From NCBI RefSeq assembly GCF_003097235.1, contig NZ_QEQQ01000030.1, forward strand, positions 1 through 64,000: a DNA stretch of 64,000 nt, given 5' to 3'. Positions 48,632 to 58,095 of the stretch are shown piece by piece (the first letter of the stretch is position 1; each line of letters starts with the position of its first letter). A program made the position numbers and the translations under genes. This DNA comes from Pseudomonas sp. CC120222-01a (GTDB lineage: Bacteria; Pseudomonadota; Gammaproteobacteria; Pseudomonadales; Pseudomonadaceae). The notes beneath the pieces are model-generated. The model did no database searches. It saw nothing but the letters and a program-made list of their open reading frames with translations, and was not told where the DNA came from.

Positions 48632-49058
48632 CCGGCGCCTGCGGGCGCCATCCCTCGAGGGGATCCTCTGGCAACTGGCCCAGGTTTTCTGGGTCGGTGG
48701 CTTGTGGGTGTTCCATGTGGGATTGGTGCCAGCGCTGAAAGTCAGTGGCCTTGCACCCTTGCTGGTGCAGGACGTCGCCGGGCAGATCGATCGCTGGTTG
48801 ATCGGCGTGGCGTTGCTTGGCTTGTTGACCCAGCTGGCGGTGCTGGCGAAGGTAGACGGCCTGGCGGCCTGGTGGCGGCAGTTTCGCGGCCAGATGCTGT
48901 TGTTGGGCTTTGCGGCCTGCGTGGGGTATTACACCTTGCGCTACGGCATCTCGGTCGGCGAGCGCTGGCAGATGTTCTGTTTTCTCGTGTTGGGCTTCTC
49001 CGGCATCGTGCTGGTGGCCCAACCGGTCCCGGTCAGGGCGCGCCAGGCGCGCCACTGA
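48609..49058 (+). CDS. DUF4149-type membrane protein
   Basis: 149 residues with four hydrophobic segments (WQLAQVFWVGGLWVFHVGLV, LIGVALLGLLTQLAVL, MLLLGFAACVGYYTL and MFCFLVLGFSGIVLVAQ). It is an inner-membrane protein of unknown function, conserved in this place in Pseudomonas. The TTG at 48609 is the only start near the beginning, overlapping greA by 23 bases. The start is uncertain. It converges on yhbY. Confidence 0.7.
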   Translation: MSKSNTSDRRLRAPSLEGILWQLAQVFWVGGLWVFHVGLVPALKVSGLAPLLVQDVAGQIDRWLIGVALLGLLTQLAVLAKVDGLAAWWRQFRGQMLLLGFAACVGYYTLRYGISVGERWQMFCFLVLGFSGIVLVAQPVPVRARQARH

Positions 49059-49070
49059 GCGGAGCCACCG

Positions 49071-49379
49071 TCACTTGTAACGGTGGATGTTGGACAGCTG
49101 CTTGTTCGGCTGCGGATTCTTGCGATAGATCAGCGCCTTCTTGCCGATGGTCTGTACCAGTTCGGCGCGGCCGGCCTTGCACAGTTCGGCAATGACAGCG
49201 GCGCGCTCTTCGCGATCTTCCGAGCGAATTTCGACCTTGATCAGTTCGTGATCGACCAGCGCACGCTCCAATTCGGCGATTACGCCTTCGTTCAAACCGT
49301 TGCCAGCAACGATCAGGACCGGCTTCAGGTCATGACCAATGGACTTGTATTGCTTCTTCTGCTCGTTATTGAGCGGCAT
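49071..49379 (-). CDS. yhbY: Ribosome-assembly RNA-binding protein YhbY
   Basis: 102 residues. The CRS1-YhbY (CRM) fold is shown by KKQYKSIGHDLKPVLIVAGN, GLNEGVIAELERALVDHELI and VQTIGKKALIYRK. It acts in 50S subunit assembly. The ATG 49379 has AAGGG upstream. It is divergent from rlmE. Confidence 0.93.
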   Translation of the reverse strand: MPLNNEQKKQYKSIGHDLKPVLIVAGNGLNEGVIAELERALVDHELIKVEIRSEDREERAAVIAELCKAGRAELVQTIGKKALIYRKNPQPNKQLSNIHRYK

Positions 49380-49481
49380 AATCTGACCCTTTCCGTCTGA
49401 TTCTGTAAAATTGACCGGCATTTTACCCGAGGGCCACCGGCTCCGCCCAGTCAATCACGACGCATATCATCGAGGTGCCCC

Positions 49482-50108
49482 GTGGTACAACGTTCCAAAA
49501 GCAGCGCAAACTGGCTGCGAGAGCATTTCAACGATCCTTTTGTCAAACAGGCACAGAAGGATGGCTATCGTTCGCGTGCGAGCTACAAACTGCTGGAGAT
49601 CCAGGAGAAAGACCGCCTGATCCGCCCCGGCATGAGCGTGATCGACCTCGGCGCGGCCCCTGGAGGCTGGTCGCAGGTGACCAGTCGTCTGATTGGTGGT
49701 CAGGGTCGCCTGATCGCTTCCGACATCCTGGAAATGGACTCGATCCCTGACGTGACTTTCATTCAGGGCGACTTCACCCAGGATGAAGTGCTGCAGCAGA
49801 TCCTGCAGGCGGTCGGTGATTCGCATGTAGACCTTGTGATTTCCGACATGGCCCCCAATATGAGTGGTACGCCTGCGGTGGATATGCCGCGAGCCATGTT
49901 CCTCTGCGAGCTGGCCCTGGATCTGGCGACCCGCGTGCTCAAGCCGGGCGGGGACTTCCTGATCAAGATCTTCCAGGGCGAAGGTTTCGACATGTACCTC
50001 AAGGACGTGCGTAGCAAGTTCGACAAGGTACAGATGCGTAAACCGTCGTCTTCGCGGGACCGTTCCCGTGAGCAGTACCTGCTTGGCAGGGGTTTCAAGG
50101 GGGCATGA
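49482..50108 (+). CDS. rlmE: 23S rRNA (U2552-2'-O)-methyltransferase
   Basis: 208 residues. It methylates U2552 in the A-loop of the large subunit. SAM motif I is VIDLGAAPGGWSQVTSRL, and the catalytic K-D-K-E set is in YRSRASYKL, DLVISDMAPN, FLIKIFQGEG. The start is GTG 49482 with GAGGTG before it. Also called ftsJ. It is followed by ftsH after about 190 bases without a gene. Confidence 0.96.
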   Translation: MVQRSKSSANWLREHFNDPFVKQAQKDGYRSRASYKLLEIQEKDRLIRPGMSVIDLGAAPGGWSQVTSRLIGGQGRLIASDILEMDSIPDVTFIQGDFTQDEVLQQILQAVGDSHVDLVISDMAPNMSGTPAVDMPRAMFLCELALDLATRVLKPGGDFLIKIFQGEGFDMYLKDVRSKFDKVQMRKPSSSRDRSREQYLLGRGFKGA

Positions 50109-50300
50109 GGCGTGTTGCGGGGTGGCTGATAGTTATTTCCAATCGGCCGCTCCGTCTGGATCGTCCGAACTTCGTGTAGTCTAGGTTTCACAAAGGGTTA
50201 CAGACGGTGCCTGCGGATGCGTAGGTAATGTAGTAAGTTAGGGCGATGAATATCATGCGAGGCACGGCTGCGTCGTGCGCCGGCCTCAGAGGGTAGCGAA

Positions 50301-52214
<1,914 letters not shown>

Positions 52215-52222
52215 GGGCATCT

Positions 52223-53074
52223 ATGAGCTCAGTGCAGTACCCGACCCGGTTGCCTTGCGGCAACCGGGTTCTTGATCTTTCCCGTACCCATGTCATGGGT
52301 ATTCTCAATATCACACCCGATTCCTTCTCCGATGGTGGACGCTTCAGCCAGCGCGACGAGGCGTTGCGCCATGCCGAGGCGATGATCGCGGCAGGTGCCA
52401 CGCTGATCGATATCGGTGGCGAGTCGACCCGCCCCGGCGCGCGTGCGGTTTCGGTCACCGAAGAGATCGAGCGCGTGGCGCCGATGGTCGAGGCTATCAA
52501 TAGTCGCTTCGACGTGGTCATTTCGGTCGATACCTCAACGCCTGCGGTCATTCGTGAGTCGGCACGCCTTGGTGCCGGGCTGATCAACGACGTGCGTGCC
52601 CTGGAGCGTGATGGTGCCCTGGATGCGGCGGCGGACACCGGTTTGCCGGTCTGCCTGATGCATATGCGCGGCGAGCCTGGGAACATGCAGGACGACCCGC
52701 ATTACGAAGATGTGACCGTCGACGTAACGCGCTATCTTGAACAGCGGATGGCCGCCTGCGCAGCGGCAGGCATCCCCGCTGAACGAATCATTCTTGATCC
52801 AGGCTTCGGTTTCGCCAAGACATTGGCGCACAACCTCAGCCTGTTCAAGCACATGGAAGCGCTCTATCGCCTCGGGCGCCCGCTGCTGGTGGGCGTTTCG
52901 CGCAAGAGCATGATCGGCCTGACGCTGGATCGTCCGGTTGGTGAGCGACTGTACGGCAGCCTCGCGTTGGCGGCTCTGGCCATGACCAAAGGGGCCAGCA
53001 TCCTGCGCGTCCATGATGTGGCCGAAACCGTCGATGTGGTGCGCATGATTGCCGCGGTGCAGAACGCCGAATAA
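52223..53074 (+). CDS. folP: Dihydropteroate synthase
   Basis: 283 residues. It joins p-aminobenzoate with dihydropterin pyrophosphate in folate synthesis and is the sulfonamide target. Signatures: GILNITPDSFSDGG, IDIGGESTRPGA, RIILDPGFGFAKTL and GVSRKSMIG. It lies nine bases after ftsH and just before glmM, the usual order. Confidence 0.96.
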   Translation: MSSVQYPTRLPCGNRVLDLSRTHVMGILNITPDSFSDGGRFSQRDEALRHAEAMIAAGATLIDIGGESTRPGARAVSVTEEIERVAPMVEAINSRFDVVISVDTSTPAVIRESARLGAGLINDVRALERDGALDAAADTGLPVCLMHMRGEPGNMQDDPHYEDVTVDVTRYLEQRMAACAAAGIPAERIILDPGFGFAKTLAHNLSLFKHMEALYRLGRPLLVGVSRKSMIGLTLDRPVGERLYGSLALAALAMTKGASILRVHDVAETVDVVRMIAAVQNAE

Positions 53075-53090
53075 GAACATTGGAGTCCCT

Positions 53091-54431
53091 ATGAGCAGAA
53101 AATACTTTGGTACCGACGGCATCCGTGGCCGCGTCGGCGAATACCCGATCACGCCGGACTTCATGCTGAAGCTGGGCTGGGCGGCTGGCATGGCCTTCCG
53201 CAAGCAAGGCAATTGCCGTGTGCTGGTGGGCAAGGACACGCGTATTTCCGGTTACATGTTCGAGTCCGCGCTCGAAGCCGGTTTGTCTGCAGCCGGTGCT
53301 GACGTGATGCTGCTCGGGCCGATGCCGACACCGGCCATCGCCTACCTGACCCGCACCTTCCATGCTGAAGCGGGCATCGTCATCAGTGCCTCGCACAACC
53401 CGCATGACGATAACGGCATCAAGTTCTTCTCCGGGCAGGGCACCAAGCTGCCCGACGAAGTCGAACTGATGATCGAAGAGTTGCTCGATCAGCCAATGAC
53501 CGTGGTCGAGTCGAGCAAGCTTGGCAAGGTTTCCCGTATCAACGACGCCGCTGGTCGCTATATCGAGTTCTGCAAGAGCAGCGTGCCGAGCAGCACTAGC
53601 TTCGACGGCCTCAAGCTGGTGGTCGACTGCGCCCACGGTGCCACTTACAAGGTTGCCCCGAGCGTATTCCGCGAACTCGGTGCCGACGTGACCGTGCTGC
53701 ATGCGCAACCGGACGGCCTGAATATCAACGAGGGCTGCGGTTCGACCCATATCGAGTCGTTGCAGGCTGCCGTGCTGGTGGGTCATGCCGACCTGGGTAT
53801 TGCCTTCGATGGCGACGGTGACCGGGTCTTGATGGTCGACCATACGGGTGCCATCGTTGATGGCGACGAACTGCTGTTCATCATTGCGCGCGACTTGCAC
53901 GAGCGTGGCAAGTTGCAGGGCGGCGTGGTCGGAACGCTGATGAGCAACCTGGGCCTGGAGCTTGCGCTCAAGGAACTGGATATTCCGTTCGTGCGGGCCA
54001 AGGTCGGCGATCGCTACGTCATGGCCGAACTGCTGGAGCGTGACTGGTTGCTCGGTGGTGAGAACTCCGGGCACGTGGTGTGCTGCAACCACACCACCAC
54101 CGGTGATGCGATCATCGCCGCGCTGCAGGTGCTGATGGCGCTGAAGCGCCGAGGCGAGACCCTGGCACAGGCGCGCCAGGCCCTGCGCAAATGCCCTCAG
54201 GTGTTGATCAACGTGCGTTTTGGTGCAGGCAAGGTCGACCCTCTGGAGCATCCTGCGGTCAAGGAAGCCAGTGCCAAGGTCACCGAGGCCATGGCTGGGC
54301 GAGGGCGTGTGCTGCTGCGCAAGTCCGGTACCGAGCCTTTGGTGCGGGTGATGGTCGAAGGTGACGACGAAAACCAGGTGCGTGGCCATGCCGAAGCCCT
54401 GGCCAAGCTGGTCGCAGAAGTTTGTGCCTGA
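53091..54431 (+). CDS. glmM: Phosphoglucosamine mutase
   Basis: 446 residues. It converts glucosamine-6-phosphate to glucosamine-1-phosphate for UDP-GlcNAc. The phosphoserine loop is GIVISASHNPHDDNG (Ser101-type), the metal loop GIAFDGDGDRV and the phosphate-binding GRVLLRKSGTEPLVRVM. ATG 53091 follows GGAG. It lies 16 bases after folP. Confidence 0.96.
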   Translation: MSRKYFGTDGIRGRVGEYPITPDFMLKLGWAAGMAFRKQGNCRVLVGKDTRISGYMFESALEAGLSAAGADVMLLGPMPTPAIAYLTRTFHAEAGIVISASHNPHDDNGIKFFSGQGTKLPDEVELMIEELLDQPMTVVESSKLGKVSRINDAAGRYIEFCKSSVPSSTSFDGLKLVVDCAHGATYKVAPSVFRELGADVTVLHAQPDGLNINEGCGSTHIESLQAAVLVGHADLGIAFDGDGDRVLMVDHTGAIVDGDELLFIIARDLHERGKLQGGVVGTLMSNLGLELALKELDIPFVRAKVGDRYVMAELLERDWLLGGENSGHVVCCNHTTTGDAIIAALQVLMALKRRGETLAQARQALRKCPQVLINVRFGAGKVDPLEHPAVKEASAKVTEAMAGRGRVLLRKSGTEPLVRVMVEGDDENQVRGHAEALAKLVAEVCA

Positions 54432-54497
54432 AAGAGGCTTGCCAGCGCAGATCGGGTTGGGTAAGATCTGCGCCCACTTTGACCGACGAGGTAAAGC

Positions 54498-55253
54498 ATG
54501 CGTCGCCCTATGGTAGCTGGTAACTGGAAGATGCACGGTACCCGCGCCAGCGTCGCTGAGCTGATCCTGGGCCTGGGCAATATGCCGGTGCCAACTGGTG
54601 TCGAAGTCGCGGTGTTTCCGCCGGTGCTGTTCATCAATCAAGTGGTTGATGGGCTGCAGGGCAAGGGAATCACTGTCGGAGCACAGAATTCTGCGGTAAA
54701 GCCCGAACAGGGCGCGCTGACCGGTGAAGTTGCACCGAGTCAGTTGGTTGAAGCAGGTTGCAAGTTGGTCTTGATTGGCCATTCCGAGCGTCGCCAGATC
54801 ATCGGCGAAAGTGAAGAAGTGCTGAAAGAGAAGTTTGCAGCCGCTCAACTTAGTGGTTTAATGCCGGTGCTCTGCGTAGGGGAAACTCTTGAAGAGCGTG
54901 AGGCAGGCAAGACCCTCGAAGTTGTCGGGGGTCAACTAAGCAGTATCATCGACGCGTTCGGTGTTAAGGCTTTCGCCAATGCAGTAATCGCCTATGAGCC
55001 GGTTTGGGCCATTGGCACAGGTTTGACGGCTTCGCCTCAGCAAGCTCAGGATGTGCATGCAGCCATCCGTGCCCAGTTGGCGGCCGAAGACGCCGAAGTT
55101 GCCGCAAACGTGCAGCTTCTCTACGGCGGCAGCGTGAAGGCGGCCAATGCGGCCGAACTGTTCGGCATGCCGGATATCGATGGGGGGCTCATTGGTGGAG
55201 CGTCCCTGAACGCAGACGAATTCGGTGCAATTTGTCGCGCCGCAGGAAACTGA
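54498..55253 (+). CDS. tpiA: Triosephosphate isomerase
   Basis: 251 residues. It interconverts dihydroxyacetone phosphate and glyceraldehyde-3-phosphate. GNWKMHGT carries the catalytic Lys, GHSERRQIIGES the His, and AYEPVWAIGTGL the Glu. The sequence is complete. secG follows after four bases. Confidence 0.97.
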   Translation: MRRPMVAGNWKMHGTRASVAELILGLGNMPVPTGVEVAVFPPVLFINQVVDGLQGKGITVGAQNSAVKPEQGALTGEVAPSQLVEAGCKLVLIGHSERRQIIGESEEVLKEKFAAAQLSGLMPVLCVGETLEEREAGKTLEVVGGQLSSIIDAFGVKAFANAVIAYEPVWAIGTGLTASPQQAQDVHAAIRAQLAAEDAEVAANVQLLYGGSVKAANAAELFGMPDIDGGLIGGASLNADEFGAICRAAGN

Positions 55254-55257
55254 GCAA

Positions 55258-55653
55258 ATGCTGGAAACAGTTATCGTTGTTTTTCATCTGTTGGCAGCGC
55301 TGTCGCTTGTAGTGCTGGTTCTGCTTCAACAGGGTAAAGGTGCGGAAGCAGGTGCATCTTTCGGCGCAGGTGCCTCAAACACTGTGTTCGGAAGCCAAGG
55401 TTCTGCTACCTTCCTGAGTAAATTGACTGCTATACTCGCTGCCACTTTCTTTTTGACAGCACTTGGGTTAGGATACTTCGCGAAGCAACAAGCTCACCAG
55501 CTTAGCCAAGCAGGTCTTCCAGATCCAGCGGTGCTAGAAGTGAAAGAGCCGCAGAAACCGGCAGTTAATGATGATGTACCGGTGCTCCAGGAACAGAAGA
55601 GCGACACCGCCCCTAAAGGTGATGTTCCTCCTCCAGCCGAAGAGCAGAAGTAA
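55258..55653 (+). CDS. secG: Preprotein translocase subunit SecG
   Basis: 131 residues. It is the accessory SecYEG subunit, with two membrane segments (TVIVVFHLLAALSLVVLVLL and FLSKLTAILAATFFLTALGL) around the conserved QQGKGAEAGASFGAGASNTV. A Pro/Glu-rich cytoplasmic or periplasmic tail extends the E. coli form. It is followed by tRNA-Leu. Confidence 0.95.
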   Translation: MLETVIVVFHLLAALSLVVLVLLQQGKGAEAGASFGAGASNTVFGSQGSATFLSKLTAILAATFFLTALGLGYFAKQQAHQLSQAGLPDPAVLEVKEPQKPAVNDDVPVLQEQKSDTAPKGDVPPPAEEQK

Positions 55654-55673
55654 CGGGTTTCAAATGTAGTATT

Positions 55674-55759
55674 GCCGAGGTGGTGGAATTGGTAGACACG
55701 CAACCTTGAGGTGGTTGTGCCCATAGGGTGTAGGGGTTCGAGTCCCCTTCTCGGTACCA
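55674..55759 (+). tRNA. tRNA-Leu (anticodon GAG)
   Basis: 86 nt with encoded CCA. The anticodon stem CAACC/GGTTG encloses the loop TTGAGGT, giving GAG. A long variable arm (GTGCCCATAGGGTGT) marks a class II tRNA, and the T-arm is GGGGTTCGAGTCCCC. It reads CUC and CUU. Confidence 0.97.
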
Positions 55760-55772
55760 ATTGAAGCTTGAG

Positions 55773-55795
55773 AGCCCGCTTTAGCGGGCTTTCTT
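55773..55795 (+). terminator. Terminator after tRNA-Leu
   Basis: AGCCCGCT, loop TT, AGCGGGCT followed by TTCTT. It lies 13 bases after the tRNA. Confidence 0.7.
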
Positions 55796-55859
55796 GCAGG
55801 TGAAGGTTTGGGTTTGACCCATAAGCAGGTTAAGTCTTATACTTTCGCCCCAGCTTTGT

Positions 55860-55936
<77 letters not shown>

Positions 55937-55946
55937 GCTTCAGCGG

Positions 55947-55968
55947 AGCCCCTTTTCAGGGGCTTTTT
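55947..55968 (+). terminator. Terminator after tRNA-fMet
   Basis: AGCCCC, loop TTTTCA, GGGGCT followed by TTTT. The rimP operon starts 100 bases later. Confidence 0.7.
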
Positions 55969-56068
55969 GCTAGCCGAACAAAATTTACGGCGTCGTAGTC
56001 CTACGGCGCTTTCAGGGATGGGCGCTTCGCCCATTTTTTATTTGCACAGCATGCACGAGGGGGTTCAG

Positions 56069-56527
56069 GTGTCGAGCAAGCTAGAACAGTTGCAGGCCTT
56101 GTTGGCCCCGGTGGTCGAGGGTCTGGGCTATCAGTGCTGGGGGATCGAATTCGTATCCCAGGGTAAGCATTCGGTACTGCGCATCTATATCGACAAGGAC
56201 GGCGGCATCCTGGTGGACGACTGCGAAGCGGTCAGCCGTCAGGCCAGCGCGATCCTCGATGTGGAAGATCCGATCAGCAGCGAATATACCCTTGAGGTCT
56301 CCTCTCCAGGCATGGATCGCCCACTGTTCACTCTGGAACAGTTTGCCTCGCATGCCGGCGAACAAGTGAAGATCAAGCTGCGTTCACCCTTCGAGGGTCG
56401 TCGTAACTTCCAGGGCCTTCTCCGCGGTGTGGAGGATCAGGACGTGGTGGTCCAGGTGGACAACCAAGAGTTCCTGCTGCCGATCGACTCGATCGACAAG
56501 GCCAATATTATTCCCAGTTTTGACTGA
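56069..56527 (+). CDS. rimP: Ribosome maturation factor RimP
   Basis: 152 residues from GTG 56069, chosen for the GAGGGGG site before it. ATG 56051 is an alternative. It is needed for 30S assembly. Family stretches are YQCWGIEFVSQGKHSVLRIY, DPISSEYTLEVSSPGMDRPL and GRRNFQGLLRGV. It is the first gene of the nusA-infB operon. Confidence 0.94.
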   Translation: MSSKLEQLQALLAPVVEGLGYQCWGIEFVSQGKHSVLRIYIDKDGGILVDDCEAVSRQASAILDVEDPISSEYTLEVSSPGMDRPLFTLEQFASHAGEQVKIKLRSPFEGRRNFQGLLRGVEDQDVVVQVDNQEFLLPIDSIDKANIIPSFD

Positions 56528-56586
56528 GACGTGCCGGGCCCGGCGGACTATCCGGGCCCAATGGCTTGCGCAAGGCGAGGCGTACG

Positions 56587-58068
56587 ATGAGCAAAGAAGT
56601 ACTGCTGGTTGTTGAATCGGTATCCAACGAAAAAGGTGTACCGCCCGGCGTCATTTTCGAAGCGCTGGAAGTGGCCCTGGCTACTGCAACCAAAAAACGT
56701 TTTGAGGACGAAGTCGACCTGCGTGTGGAAATCAACCGCCACACCGGTAGCTATGAGACTTTCCGTCGCTGGACCGTGGTCGACGAGAACGACCTGGACG
56801 ACCCGGCGATCGAAACCTGGCTGGACAAGATCAAGGACACTCACCCGGAAGCTAAAGTCGGTGACGTGATCGAAGAAAAGATCGAGTCCATCGAGTTCGG
56901 CCGTATCGCCGCGCAGACCGCCAAGCAGGTCATCGTGCAGAAGGTCCGTGAAGCCGAGCGCGCCCAGGTGGTCGACGCCTACCGCGAGCGGGTCAACGAG
57001 ATCATCTCCGGCACCGTCAAGAAGGTCACCCGCGACAACGTCATCGTTGACCTGGGTAACAACGCCGAGGCCCTGCTGGCCCGCGAAGACATCATTCCAC
57101 GTGAGACTTTCCGTGTTGGCGTGCGCCTGCGTGCGCTGCTCAAGGAAATCCGCACCGAGAACCGCGGTCCTCAGCTGATCCTGTCGCGCACCGCGCCGCA
57201 GATGCTGATCGAACTGTTCCGCATCGAAGTGCCGGAAATCGCCGAAGGCCTCATCGAAGTCATGGCTGCTTCCCGTGATCCGGGATCGCGTGCCAAGATC
57301 GCCGTCCGCTCCAAGGACAAGCGCATCGACCCGCAAGGTGCCTGCATCGGCATGCGCGGTTCGCGCGTCCAGGCCGTATCCGGCGAGCTGGGTGGTGAGC
57401 GTGTGGATATCGTCCTGTGGGACGAGAACCCGGCGCAATTCGTCATCAACGCCATGTCGCCGGCTGAAGTCGCGGCGATCATCGTTGATGAAGATGCCCA
57501 TGCAATGGACATTGCCGTTGCCGAAGACAACCTGGCGCAAGCCATTGGCCGTGGTGGTCAGAACGTTCGCCTGGCCAGTCAGCTGACCGGCTGGACCCTG
57601 AACGTGATGACCGAGAAGGACATCCAGGCCAAGCAACAGGCTGAAACCGGCGACATCCTGCGCAATTTCATCGAAGAGCTGGAAGTCGACGAGGAGCTGG
57701 CCCAAGTGCTGGTCGACGAAGGCTTCACCAGCCTCGAAGAAATTGCCTACGTACCGTTGGAAGAAATGCTCAACATCGATGGCTTTGACGAAGATATCGT
57801 CAATGAGCTGCGCGCTCGTGCCAAGGACCGTTTGTTGACCAAGGCCATCGCTACCGAAGAAAAACTGGCAGACGCCCATCCGTCCGACGACCTGCTCTCC
57901 CTTGAGGGCATGGACAAGGACCTGGCAGCGGAACTGGCGGTGCGCGGCGTGGTTAACCGCGAAGACCTGGCCGAGCAGTCGATTGACGACCTGCTCGACA
58001 TCGACGGCATCGACGAAGAGCGTGCCGGCAAGTTGATCATGGCCGCCCGAGCCCACTGGTTCGAGTAA
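56587..58068 (+). CDS. nusA: Transcription termination/antitermination factor NusA
   Basis: 493 residues. It binds RNA polymerase and RNA in pausing, termination and antitermination. Domains in order: N-terminal polymerase-binding (1-130), S1 (VKKVTRDNVIVDLGNNAEAL), two KH domains (CIGMRGSRVQAVSGELGG, IGRGGQNVRLASQLTGW) and two acidic C-terminal repeats (about 365-490). It is followed 27 bases later by infB. Confidence 0.97.
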   Translation: MSKEVLLVVESVSNEKGVPPGVIFEALEVALATATKKRFEDEVDLRVEINRHTGSYETFRRWTVVDENDLDDPAIETWLDKIKDTHPEAKVGDVIEEKIESIEFGRIAAQTAKQVIVQKVREAERAQVVDAYRERVNEIISGTVKKVTRDNVIVDLGNNAEALLAREDIIPRETFRVGVRLRALLKEIRTENRGPQLILSRTAPQMLIELFRIEVPEIAEGLIEVMAASRDPGSRAKIAVRSKDKRIDPQGACIGMRGSRVQAVSGELGGERVDIVLWDENPAQFVINAMSPAEVAAIIVDEDAHAMDIAVAEDNLAQAIGRGGQNVRLASQLTGWTLNVMTEKDIQAKQQAETGDILRNFIEELEVDEELAQVLVDEGFTSLEEIAYVPLEEMLNIDGFDEDIVNELRARAKDRLLTKAIATEEKLADAHPSDDLLSLEGMDKDLAAELAVRGVVNREDLAEQSIDDLLDIDGIDEERAGKLIMAARAHWFE

Positions 58069-58095
58069 TTAGGCGCGGCCTGAGGAGAGAAGTGC